A DNA stretch of 64,000 nucleotides. Origin: Rebecca billardiae RCC1528 (lineage: Eukaryota > Haptophyta). Positions 27,593-38,268 of the stretch are shown one piece after another. The position numbers were made by a program, and so were the translations under genes. Where the stretch lies: the NCBI GenBank assembly GCA_965240325.2, contig OZ251223.1, forward strand, positions 2,604,001 to 2,668,000, given 5' to 3'. Under the pieces are notes generated by a model. The model had not been told where the DNA came from. It made no database searches and was given only the letters and a program-made list of their open reading frames with translations. The stretch's first letter is position 1, and each line of letters starts with the position of its first letter.

Positions 27593-28500
27593 GGCCCGCG
27601 GTGCAGGGCGGAGCGCGTAGCGTGGAGCCCCGCCGGGGGCCCTCACTACGTTGTCAAAAAGATCTTTTGATCAAAGAAAAGGGGACGGGGGACGATTTTG
27701 AGGGCTGTTGGAGGGTGAGTTTTCGATTTTTCGAGGGGTACGTTGGCCCATAGTGCTCTGCATTAGCAACTACGCGCTTGACGAAATAAGCGCGCCCACG
27801 CCATTCCGCATAAGTCGATGGACGGACGTGCATTTGTCAGTATATCTGGGTGAACGAATCTGCGATTTGTTGTAAATCTTCATAGCATATTGCCAAATAG
27901 GACGAGGACCCAAGCGCGTGCGATGGGTCCTGGGCTGAGGGCTCCTGGCAAAAAGTCTTCGTCAAGTACTCAACTTTACTAACGACGAACCTTTGCGCGC
28001 TGCCAAATTACTCAACTTTACACCTAATAATGACCCCAGTGGGCGGAAATGGCCATATCTCCCGGAGATCGGGAGTACTCACACGTGTGAGTCATGTTTC
28101 GTCCTTTTTTCCGAGACGTTGATTGGTCAAACGCTCAGCATTCTATGTCCACAATTCCATATCGACACAACACAACTCCTACCAACCTGTGTCACTAAAA
28201 ACCTTGGGTTAGCTGCACAACGACCAATCAGCGCGCAGCGAGCGGAGAGACTCGAAACCCGAGATTCACTCACGCGCATTTACTATGATGTTTGCGTATC
28301 GCCCATGCCAACTTTGCTATTGACAAAAACGCGCAGCGGCTTGGTTACGACCCATAGAAATCTAGACGACCACCAATCAGCACACAGCAAACGAGACAAC
28401 CTTCACTTTCGAGCGGGCGAAAGGAGCTTTGCCTTCAACCCGCAGGCATATGCGTTCTCGCTGGCCTGCGTTCGGCGCCCGAGCATCCTCGGTAGACGTG
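27590..28500. other. AT-richer intergenic block with CCAAT-type repeats
   Basis: No coding evidence. CCAATCAGC occurs near 28225 and 28372 and ATTGGTCAA (reverse CCAAT) near 28121, spaced about 105-150 bp. TACTCAACTTTA is repeated near 27966 and 28009. The CCAAT boxes could belong to a promoter, but no confident gene starts beside them. Confidence 0.4.
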
Positions 28501-29069
28501 TGGCGTGCCGGCCCACGGTCCGCCGCGCGCCCTCGCCCTGCTCATCTTCATCGTCTCCTCATCCTCCTCGTCGTCCGCGCCGCCGCCGTGCGCCAGCGCC
28601 TCCGCCAGCGCGGCGCCGCGCAGGTGCTCGCGGAACAGCGCGACGGCGCAGAGCGCGCCGGCCGGCGTAGCGCCGGCGGGCGGGCGCGCGGCGCTCAGCG
28701 CGGTGCCGAGCAGCCCGCCGAGCGCGCGCAGCTGCACACCCGCCGGCAGCTCGAGCAGCGCCGCGTGGCACGCGCCCGCGCCGGCGGCGCCGAGCTCCGC
28801 GCACAGCACGGACAGCCCTCGTGCCCACGCCGCCGCGCGCCCGCCCGCGCCCGCGGCGTGCAGCGCGCCGAGCGCGGCGCCGAGCGCGGCGCGCGCTGCG
28901 GACGTGTCGGCGGCGCACAGCGCACCCGCCGCCGCGCCCACCAGCGCGGGCAGCTGCTCCGCCGCCGGCCGCCCCGCGGCGGCGCACGCGCCGAGCGCGC
29001 GCAGCGCGAGCGCGCTCGTCTGCACGTCCTCCGCCTTGAGCGCCTCCCAGCCCGCGCCGCCGCCGCCGC
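28500..29069 (-). CDS. Possible helical-repeat (HEAT/ARM-like) coding fragment
   Basis: One minus-strand frame reads as regular Ala/Leu-rich amphipathic helices (ALKAEDVQTSALALRALGAC, PALVGAAAGAL, LGAALGALHAAG, then an acidic DDEEDEET patch), resembling HEAT or ARM solenoids. Upstream on the same strand (to about 30400) protein-like pieces switch frame repeatedly, so this is either the 3' part of a spliced gene I cannot resolve or a decaying copy. The composition is so GC-rich that other frames are open too. Confidence 0.3.
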
Positions 29070-31580
29070 ACGGCGTACAGCGCTCTGCCGAGCAGAGCGC
29101 AAAGCGCGCGCCGCTTTGCACACGCGGCACACGCGAGCAGCTTGAGCACGCTCGCCGCGCCTTACGCGGCGCGCGCTGCCGCTCGCCGCCGCTGCGCTCG
29201 ATGCGAGCGCGGCCGCCGCCGCGGCAGCGCGCGGGCCGGGCGGCTGCGAGGACCCGGGCGCGCTCGTGCGCAAGCGGCGGCGCCCGGTGGGCGGCGCGGC
29301 GGCGCCCGCCGACGCGCACGGCAAGAGCGAAGGCTGCGGTGCGCTGAGTGACGCCGAGGTGGAGGCCGCGGCCAGCGAGCTCGCGCGGCCCGGCGCGCGC
29401 GCGGTGCGGCTCGGGCTGGGGCACGAGGCGCGGACGGCGGCGCGCTCGGCGGCACCGGCGCGCTGGATGCGCTCGCCTGCCCGCTCGCGCGGCACGCGGC
29501 TGCAAGGCGCAGCGCGAGCCGCCGGGCTAGGCCGCGTGCGCCGAGGCGGGCGAGACGCTCGGCGTGCTCGGCGGCGCGCTCGGCATCACGGCGCGCTGCT
29601 GGCGGCGCTGCTCGCGTGCCCTTCCATCGTCTCGCTCGCCACATCCGCCGCGACGGAGCAGTCCAGCAGCAGCACCGTCTCCGGCATGCGCACGCTGGCG
29701 CTCGCGCACGCCAACTGCGAGTGCGGAGGCGCTGGGCGCCGAGCTGGCGAAGCGCGGCGCCGAGCTCGACGCGCTGCGCGACGCGGCGACGGACGCGCTG
29801 CCGCTGGGCGCGCGTGGCGCCCTCGTCGCGACGCCCCGTGCAGCAGCTCGAGCAGCCAGCTGTGGAGTAGACGGCCGTCGAGGCGATCGGCGCCGGGTGC
29901 CAGCGCGCACGGGCTCAGCCCGTGCCGCTGGCTCGGGCCGCCGCAGCCGTCTTCGAGGCCGACGCGGCGGAGGAGGCGGCGGGCGAGCTGACGGCGGCGC
30001 GGTCCGGCGGTGGAGCAGGCGCGCACGCGCGGCGGCAGGCGCGACGCGCCGCTCGCCTCGTTCCACCCCGAGCTCCGCTCGGTCTCGGTGCGCGGCTGCC
30101 GGTAGCGCAGGCCGGGGCAGCACTGCGTGGCGCGCGCTCTCGCTCCGTCTGCCGGCACGAGGTGCGCCGGCTGAGTGAGCGACCAGCGGCCCGTCGTCGA
30201 GCGCATGGCGCCGCGCGAGCACCTCAAGCAGACTGTGCGCCCGCACGCGCGCACGCGCCGGCCCGCGCCGCGCGGCGCCTATCGCCCTGCCTGCGCGCGC
30301 GCGCCGCCCCCGCGGCGGCGGCCGCTTCCCCGCGCGGCGGCCCGCCGGCGACAGTCCTCGGCCCGCCGGCCCGGTGGGCGGCAACTGAGTTGTGGCGGTG
30401 GCAGCTCCGAGGCGAACGAACTGTTACACATGATTGTCCGACTGAGACAGCACTCAGCAGCCGACGGAGGGTGCACCGCGGGCCCCTAACTGCGTTGGTT
30501 CTACGGAAGGACCGCGGAACGCGGTCATATATATATATATTTAACGACGTGGCAGCATCGGACAAGCGTCAGGCTCAGAGTGCAACAGACACATAGAATG
30601 CGTCCGCGCCTTCCGTCCAGGTCAGACAGTGCGCCACCCGCAGCCCTGCCCCCCTACGGGTGCGGGGCCGGGATGGCCACTCGGGCACCGCCTCGGCCTG
30701 GGGCACGCGGCGGCGACGGCAGATGCCGCCGCGGCCGAGCGCCTTCCGGAGCACTTGGATGAGGGTGAGGTCGTAGTCGATGTCGCCGCCCGCCGACCTA
30801 GCGGCGAGCAGCTCCGGCAAGCGGCAGCCGCGGCTGTCGCCCCCGTGCGCCCGCGTGGGCGCCTGGATGAGGATGAGGTCGTAGTACGCGTCGCCGCGCG
30901 CCGGCCAAGCGGCGCGCTGCTGCAGAAGAGGGGCTTGGAGAGTGAGCGCGCCGCCTAGTGCGCTCTGGGCGATGAAGCAGATGAGGCGGTAGTCGATGTC
31001 GCAGCCCGGCCCGCCGGCGGGCTGCTGCAGATGCAGTGCTTGATTGATGCTGGGGAACCTGGCCCCTGGGCTCGTCACACCCCGCACCCCCTGTCCCACC
31101 TAGGGTGGAGCGAGGGGCACCGTGGAGGCCAGCGCGGAGCGCCAAGGGCCAGATGGGTGCAGCGGCGTCCACCTGCTGCATCGCCCCCCGAGGCGATGCA
31201 GCCGGCGGCCGGCTGGAGAAAGAGGGTGCCAGTGCCTATCCCGGACCCGCTGCGTGTGGTTGATCTCCGCGTGCACGTGCCACTGCCAGCGCAGAGCAGT
31301 CGAATCGAACGTCGCGGGGTCAGCTGGCGACCCGCGCGCTCGGCCCGCCCGCCGCGAGACACTCCTGGCGGTGCCCCACCGAGTCCCCGGGAACGGGCGG
31401 GGAGATGAACGGGGGAGCCGGCCCGGAGGGCCCGTCGGCAGCCGTGAAGCAACCGGGCACCGGCTCGGAGCCGGGACAACCTGAAGGGCGCGTGGGGAAA
31501 GGCGGCATGCCTCGTCGCAGGTCCGTATATATATACATATATATATATATCGTCGGCAGCCGCTGAACGGTGCAAGCTGC
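29070..31580. other. GC-rich region without a resolved gene
   Basis: Many overlapping open frames of Arg/Ala-rich composition on both strands and no domain I recognise. It contains a ~108-bp tandem repeat (30757-31040) and short TA tracts at about 30529-30541 and 31517-31551. Confidence 0.4.
30757..31040. repeat. ~108-bp degenerate tandem repeat, three copies
   Basis: A GATGAGG..GAGGTCGTAGT-type block followed by a GGCGGGCAGCTGCTGCAG-like block recurs near 30758, 30867 and 30971. On the minus strand each copy reads as G-D-(I/A)-(D/Y)-Y-(D/R)-L-x-L/C-I-Q, so it could be a degenerate protein repeat. Confidence 0.5.
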
Positions 31581-32732
31581 TCAGGCCCTCACCCGCCTGG
31601 CCATCACCACGGGTCGTACATGCGACTGCGTCGATACGACGCTGGCTGTGACCAGCGGCGGCAGCTGCGATGATCGCGGCCGCCGCGCTGCCACAACGTC
31701 AGAGGGTGTGGCTGTGCTGCTGGTGCGCTTCCGCTGTCGCTTGGCGGCGCTCACTTCTTTGGTGCTCGTCATGTCTTCCTCCAGCCCGCGATTGTGCGCA
31801 CCACTCCGATGGCGCTTCATGCCGGCCAGCTTGTGCACAGCGCACCGGCTGGCACGCGCGTCACCCGCCATGCCGAATGAAGGCCGCGTGGTGCAGCCCG
31901 TGTGATCGCACTTGCGGTGCTGCAGGTCGACCATGCCGGCCAGCATGTGCGTAGCGCACCGGCTGGCGCGCGCGTCGCCGGGCATGCCAAAGTAAGGCCA
32001 CTTGGTGCAGCCCGCGTGATCACACTTGCGGTTCTTCACGTCGACCATGCCAGCCAGCTTGTGCGTAGCGCACCGGCTGGCGCGCGCGTCGCCGGGCATG
32101 GCGAATGAAGGCCGCGTGGTGCAGCCGGTGTGATCACACTTGCGGCTCTTCAGGTCGACCATGCCGGCCAGCTTGTGCGTAGCGCACCGGCTGGCGCGCG
32201 CGTCGCCGGGCATGGCGAAGTGAGGCCGTGTGGTGCAGCCGGTGTGTTCGCACTTGGGGTTCTTCACGTCGACCATGCCGGCCAGCTTGTGCGTAGCGCA
32301 CCGGCCGGCGCGCGCGTCGCCGGGCATGCCGAATACAGGCACCTTGGTGCAGCCCGCGTGATCGCACTTGCGGTTCCTCACGTCGACCATGCCGGCCAGC
32401 TTGTGCGTAGCGCACCGGCTGGCGCGCGCGTCGCCGGGCATGGCGAATGAAGGCCGCGTGGTGCAGCCGGTGTGATCGCACTTGCGGCGCTTCAGGTCGA
32501 CCATGCCGGCCAGCTTGGCGCACAGGAGCAGCGCCTCGGCCGGCAAGGCGAGATGACCAGGGGGGGCATGGCTTTTTGGAGCGTGTGGCAGGCGCCCGGG
32601 CGCCCCCGGCCGGGTACTGCTCACCACGGATGCCTCTGATGAGCAACCACCGGCCGCCGAAACAGTTTTCTTGTCGCCGTTGCCGCTTCCACGGGTGCGC
32701 AGCACTGCTCGAACGAGCAAGCCCGACGACAC
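31581..32732 (-). CDS. EsV-1-7 repeat cysteine-rich protein
   Basis: This frame encodes 383 residues. The core is six tandem 38-residue repeats with spacing C-X4-C-X16-C-X2-H-X12 (for example CDHTGCTTRPSF..., ending CATHKLAGMVDL), which is exactly the EsV-1-7 signature. A partial extra copy (CAKLAGMVDLKRRK) precedes them. The N-terminal ~80 residues are low-complexity and the C-terminal tail is basic with a nuclear-localisation-like AAKRQRKR. The family is named from an Ectocarpus virus gene and includes the brown-algal developmental regulator IMMEDIATE UPRIGHT; its biochemical role is unknown, and the Cys/His pattern suggests metal binding. The upstream Met (32732) is used because no other Met precedes the repeats. 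It lies 59 bp from the start of the divergent gene. Confidence 0.85.
   Translation of the reverse strand: MSSGLLVRAVLRTRGSGNGDKKTVSAAGGCSSEASVVSSTRPGAPGRLPHAPKSHAPPGHLALPAEALLLCAKLAGMVDLKRRKCDHTGCTTRPSFAMPGDARASRCATHKLAGMVDVRNRKCDHAGCTKVPVFGMPGDARAGRCATHKLAGMVDVKNPKCEHTGCTTRPHFAMPGDARASRCATHKLAGMVDLKSRKCDHTGCTTRPSFAMPGDARASRCATHKLAGMVDVKNRKCDHAGCTKWPYFGMPGDARASRCATHMLAGMVDLQHRKCDHTGCTTRPSFGMAGDARASRCAVHKLAGMKRHRSGAHNRGLEEDMTSTKEVSAAKRQRKRTSSTATPSDVVAARRPRSSQLPPLVTASVVSTQSHVRPVVMARRVRA
31815..32510 (-). repeat. 114-bp tandem repeat encoding the EsV-1-7 units
   Basis: The TCGACCATGCC block recurs every 114 bp (for example 32041 and 32155). DNA identity between units is high and differences alternate between two unit types (TTRPSF and TKxPxF), suggesting amplification of a dimer. 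Confidence 0.85.
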
Positions 32733-32791
32733 TGGATCTTCCGCTTCGGCCCGAACGACGGCAGTGACGCCCTCTCACGCGAGCGCACACA

Positions 32792-35700
32792 ATGGATGAG
32801 CTCTCCACGCGCTGGGGAGACGTGCTGAGCCTCCTCGAGCCAGAGGACAGGCGCGTCGTGCAAGACGAGCTTGAGAGCAAGACGCGCGATGAGCAGGCCG
32901 CCATGCTGCAGGAGGTGCGGCAGCTGTGCTGCGCGCAGCGCCACTTGCTGCACCCGCATGTTGACCATGCACGCTCACGTGGGTCTCGGCGCGTGCACTG
33001 CGCCCATCGCGCGCGCAGGTGTACGATAGCATCCGCGATGGCAAGCTTGAGCTCTCCAGCGCTGCGCTCGCTGCACGGTAAGCCCGCAGCGTGCTGCTTT
33101 CGCACTGCCGCGGAATGGCAGCGCGCTGACACGCGCGACGGGCGCCGCGGGCTCACTGCCGCCGCTGGCGCGCCCGCCCGCCGACGCGCGTTCTCCTTCA
33201 GGAGCCCTCCTTCCGCGCAGGCCAGCTCGAAGCACGGCGGCTCGCCGCCCGGCCGCCGATCCTCCCTCGGGCTGACCACGCTCCCGACGGCCAGCTCCAA
33301 GTTCAGCGACGCCAAGTGGCAGGAGGCCTGGAGGCTGATCGACCTGTCGGACCTGCGCGACCACCCGCTGTGGCTGATGGAGCTGCACGACGTGCTCTTC
33401 AGCGCCTTCCACGAGCTGCACTCGATCTTCACCTTCTACTGCAAGGTGCGCCTCCCCGCCGCGCGCGAGCGTGCCTCCGCCAAAGGCAAAGCCGTGCGCT
33501 CCCTGCACGGGCGCGTGCTCACCCTCTCCCACACCGCCGGCCCCGCCGCGTGCTGCCGCGCGCGCAGAGCATCGCGGGCGCGGAGACGGCGCGCGACGCC
33601 GAGCTGATGGATATGCACGAGTGGCTCGTCTTCATCCGCGACTGCAAGGTGGCGTCGAAGAGCTTCAACCGCGGGCTGGCCGAGAACGTGTTTGTGACCG
33701 CGACGAGCCACGTGCACCGCCCCACCTCGCTCGAGGACGCGGACCGGCAGATGGCGTTCTACGAGTTTGTGGAGGCGATCTGCCGGTGCGCGCACCTGCG
33801 CGAGAACTACTCGTCGCTCAGGCGGCACGTGCCGCTGCCCTCGTGCGTCGAGGCGATGCTGGACGAGTGCATCCTGCCCAACGCCAAGCGTGACACGTCG
33901 CTCGCCGTGCGAGAGATGATCGAGAACGACCGCGGCATCGGCAAGGCGTTCGAGGTGTACGGCGGCGCACTGCGCGGTCTGCACAACCAGCTGGTGGGCG
34001 TGCGGCACACGCACGAGTCGACGGGCCAGCCGACGATCTCGATGGAGCAGTACATCGAGCTGCTGCACGCGCGCGGCGTGCTGGGCGACGTGAACGTGCG
34101 CCAGCTGTCCGAGGTGCGCGTGCCCAAGCACACGCTCAAGATGTACCGCGCGACGCTCACGGTGGCGAAGGCGAAGCGCTCGTTCGTCGAGAGCCAGCGC
34201 GCGGAGGAGCGGCAGGCGGGTATGCTGGCGAGCAACGACCTGGTGACCGAGCTCGACTTTGGCGAGTTCCTCGAGTGCCTCGCGCGGTGCGGGCTGCTCA
34301 AGTACGAGCAGATCGAGCAGATGCAGCCGGCCGACCGCGTGACCGCGCTCATCCTCAACGTGCTCGGCCGGATGGACGTGGCGTCGGTGGTGACGGCGGC
34401 GACGCTCGTGCGCGCCAAGTCCACGTTCGACGCGCGTCGCGACTCGCAGCCGCTGCCCGGGCAGACCGAGTCCGAGCACGCCAAGTGGCTGGAGTGCTGG
34501 ATGCTGCTCGACCTGTCCGACCTGCCCGAGCACCCGGAGTTCCTCGAGGAGCTGCACGAGGTGCTGCACGGCGCGTACCCCGAGCTGCGGCTGATCTTCC
34601 CGTTCTACTGCAAGGTGCGCGCGCGCGCGTGGTCTCGCGTGCGTGGTGGCGCGTGTGCGCACGCGGGCGCGTTCCACGTGTCGTGCGGCGTTGCTGACGC
34701 GCGTCACGCGGCCCGCGCCCCGTTGTCCCCCCCGCGCGCACGCAGAGCATCGCGGGCGCGGAGACGGCGCGCGACGCCGAGCTGATGGACATGCACGAGT
34801 GGCTCTCGTTCATCCGCGACTGCAAGGTGGCGTCGAAGAGCTTCAACCGCGGGCTGGCCGAGAACGTGTTTGTGACCGCGACGAGCCACGTGCACCGCCC
34901 CACCTCGCTCGAGGACGCGGACCGGCAGATGGCGTTCTACGAGTTTGTGGAGGCGATCTGCCGGTGCGCGCACCTGCGCGAGAACTACTCGTCGCTCAGG
35001 CGGCACGTGCCGCTGCCGATCTGCGTGCGCAACATGCTGGACGAGTGCGTGCTGCCGCACGCGGAGCGCGACGGCTCGATGGAGGTGCGCGCGCTGATCG
35101 AGAACGACCGCGGCATCGGCAAGGCGTTCGAGGTGTACGGCGGCGCGCTGCGCAGTCTGCACAACCAGCTGGTGGGCGTGCGGCACACGCACGAGTCGAC
35201 GGGCCAGCCGACGATCTCGATGGAGCAGTACATCGAGCTGCTGCACGCGCGCGGCGCGCTGGGCGACGTGAACGTGCGCCAGCTGTCCGAGGTGCGCGTG
35301 CCCAAGCACACGCTCAAGATGTACCGCGCGACGCTCACGGTGGCGAAGGCGAAGCGCTCGTTCGTCGAGAGCCAGCGCGTGGAGGAGCGGCAGGCGGGCA
35401 TGGTGGCGAGCAACGACCTGGTGACCGAGCTCGACTTTGGCGAGTTCCTCGAGTGCGTCGCGCGGTGCGGGCTGCTCAAGTACGAGCAGATCGAGCAGAT
35501 GCAGCCGGCCGACCGCGTGACCGCGCTCATCCTCAACGTGCTCGGCCGGATGGACGTGGCGTCGGTGGTGACGGCGGCGACGCTCGTGCGCGCCAAGTCC
35601 ACGTTCGACGCGCGTCGCGACTCGCAGCCGCTGCCCGGGCAGACCGAGTCCGAGCACGCCAAGTGGCTGGAGTGCTGGATGCTGCTCGACCTGTCCGACC

Positions 35701-37840
35701 TGCCTGAGCACCCGGAGTTCCTCGAGGAGCTGCACGAGGTGCTGCACGGCGCGTACCCCGAGCTGCGGCTGATCTTCCCGTTCTACTGCAAGGTGCGCGC
35801 GCGCGCGTGGTCTCGCGTGCGTGGTGGCGCGTGTGCGCACGCGGGCGCGTTCCACGTGTCGCGCGGCGTTGCTGACGCGCGTCACGCGGCCCGCGCCCCG
35901 TTGTCCCCCCCGCGCGCACGCAGAGCATCGCGGGCGCGGAGACGGCGCGCGACGCCGAGCTGATGGACATGCACGAGTGGCTCTCGTTCATCCGCGACTG
36001 CAAAGTGGCGTCGAAGAGCTTCAACCGCGGGCTGGCCGAGAACGTGTTTGTGACCGCGACGAGCCACGTGCACCGCCCCACCTCGCTCGAGGACGCGGAC
36101 CGGCAGATGGCGTTCTACGAGTTTGTGGAGGCGATCTGCCGGTGCGCGCACCTGCGCGAGAACTACTCGTCGCTCAGGCGGCACGTGCCGCTGCCGATCT
36201 GCGTGCGCAACATGCTGGACGAGTGCGTGCTGCCGCACGCGGAGCGGGACGGCTCGATGGAGGTGCGCGCGCTGATCGAGAACGACCGCGGCATCGGCAA
36301 GGCGTTCGAGGTGTACGGCGGCGCACTGCGCGGTCTGCACAACCAGCTGGTGGGCGTGCGGCACACGCACGAGTCGACGGGCCAGCCGACGATCTCGATG
36401 GAGCAGTACATCGAGCTGCTGCACGCGCGCGGCGCGCTGGGCGACGTGAACGTGCGCCAGCTGTCCGAGGTGCGCGTGCCCAAGCACACGCTCAAGATGT
36501 ACCGCGCGACGCTCACGGTGGCGAAGGCGAAGCGCTCGTTCGTCGAGAGCCAGCGCGTGGAGGAGCGGCAGGCGGGCATGGTGGCGAGCAACGACCTGGT
36601 GACCGAGCTCGACTTTGGCGAGTTCCTCGAGTGCCTCGCGCGGTGCGGGCTGCTCAAGTACGAGCAGATCGAGCAGATGCAGCCGGCCGACCGCGTGACC
36701 GCGCTCATCCTCAACGTGCTCGGCCGGATGGACGTGGCGTCGGTCATCGAGGCGGCGACGCTCGTTCGCGCCGGGACCACCTTCAACGCCCGCACCGACT
36801 CGGAGCGCCTGCCGGGCGAGTCCCCCGCCGAGCACGACAAGTGGCTCAAGATGTGGCTGATGGTCGAGGCAGGGCTCGCCGACCTCCACGGCTTCCCTCT
36901 CTGGCTCCGGGTGCGCGCCCTGCCGCGCAAAGCACGCGCGCGCGCGCGCCTCCGCGTGGCTCGGGCGCGCGCGCGGCGGTCTGGCTGACTCGCTCGGTCG
37001 CGCGTGGGCGGACCTCCCGCGGCCGCGCGTGCCCCGCCTCGACGCGCGCAGGACGTGCACGACATGCTGCACGCGGGGCTGCACGACCTGGGCGAGTCGT
37101 ACAAGATGCTCTCGACGCAGGGCGGCGCCGAGTTCGGACTGGACTTCGCCGTTTGGGACCGGTTCGTGCAGTCCAAGGCCACGCGCGTGCCCGGCGCGTT
37201 GGACGCGCCCGATCTGAGCGACACCTCGCAGCTCATCTTCAACGCGTGCACCACGAGCATCGCCGGCCTGCCGCGGCTCACGTTTGGCGGCTTCCTCACG
37301 GTGCGCGCGCGGTGCCGCCCGCTGGCGCGCGTCTCGCGGCGTGCGCGAACGCTCTGACGCGTCCGTCAGGACCCGCCCTGCACATCGCGGCCTGCGCGTG
37401 CGCGTGCCCATTCCCGCCCACCGCAGGCTCTGCCGCGGCTTGCGTTCTCGCTGGCCAACCCACGATTCGGCGATCGCGGGCGGCAGAATCTGGACGGCAC
37501 GTACGTGCCCGTGCGCGTGCAGCCGGTGCAATGGGCGCTCGTCAGCCTCCTTGATGCGATGGATGTCCGCGCAGCTCGCGGCGGCGCCATTCCGACCTCG
37601 CGGATGAGCGGCAGCAAGTCGCCGCGTCCGCTGAAGTCGCCGGGCGCTCGCGCCGCCGCAGAGGGCACCTCGGCGCGCTCGCCCTCATCGCCGGCGGCGG
37701 CAGGCGTGCGCAAGGCGTGGAGCGCGGAGCGCGGACCGCGATCAGCCTCGCGCCACGCGCACAGTGACGGCTTTGGCGGCCGCGGGCCCTCGAGCGCTTC
37801 GCCCGCGCGGCAAGGGCAGCGGGTGCTGGTGACGCCATGA
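32792..37840 (+). CDS. Large intracellular protein with three duplicated EF-hand-like/helical exon units
   Basis: I propose eight exons: 32792-32914, 33019-33077, 33202-33445, 33568-34614, 34746-35792, 35924-36910, 37052-37300 and 37427-37840. Together they are 4,170 nt in phase, or 1,389 residues ending at TGA. All donors are GT (mostly GTGCGC) and acceptors CAG. Exons 4, 5 and 6 each encode a ~330-349-residue unit. Each unit has two helix-rich halves of the form WLxFIRDCK... FYEFVEAICRCA and MEQYIELLHARG... LDFGEFLECLARCG, reminiscent of divergent EF-hand or TPPP-like pairs seen in flagellate proteins (weak resemblance). Exons 3-5 end in (I)F(x)FYCK. No signal peptide or membrane helix is seen; the C-terminal ~90 residues are disordered and basic. 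A cytoskeletal or axonemal role is only a guess. Confidence 0.75.
33568..36744 (+). repeat. 1,178-bp exon-plus-intron unit tandemly repeated three times
   Basis: Exon starts at 33568, 34746 and 35924 are exactly 1,178 bp apart. Exons 4 and 5 are both 1,047 nt. Introns 4 and 5 (131 bp each) appear to differ at one base (near 34684 versus 35862). Copy 3 matches through 36744 and then diverges. In copy 1 a block at about 33839-33915 differs sharply (PSCVEAMLDECILPNAKRD against PICVRNMLDECVLPHAERD) inside otherwise near-identical sequence. Confidence 0.9.
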
Positions 37841-38268
37841 TGACGATATTGTCGCGATTATTATTGTCGGATTGAGTTTCTAATCATGCAGTTTCATGAG
37901 CGTCATTGTGCTCCCCATGCTGTTCGATATTTTTAGCGACGTATGTAACCGACCATCAGGCTTCTAACCGGCACCCGTGCAAAGCCGGGTAATATTCATC
38001 CCATAATATGACGACGGCTCAGTCAATATGACCGGCAACTATCTATTACACCCAACTATACCCGCTTTCACATTACCCGCGTACGTCGACCAAATCGACG
38101 CAGCCGGGCCCGGGTAGTAGCCGGGCAAGCCGCTCGCCGGGGACGAGCCGCGCGCCTAAGGCCGCAGATTCGCGCTCCGGCGGTCGCTGCCGCTTCGCAC
38201 GAGCCGCTCACACACTCAGGCCAGCTCGTGCTCCTCATCACCCTTGGACGTGCTCACAGGCGGCAGCC
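37841..38268. promoter_or_regulatory. AT-richer intergenic region, probable promoter of gene B
   Basis: A 428-bp drop in GC content between the stop of the preceding gene and the signal-peptide ATG at 38269. No specific factor site is recognised. Confidence 0.4.

Noticed and set aside
30575-31575. Minus-strand frames in the region before the EsV-1-7 gene
   Set aside because: Only the short tandem repeat looks protein-like. The rest is low-complexity and runs into a TA tract.
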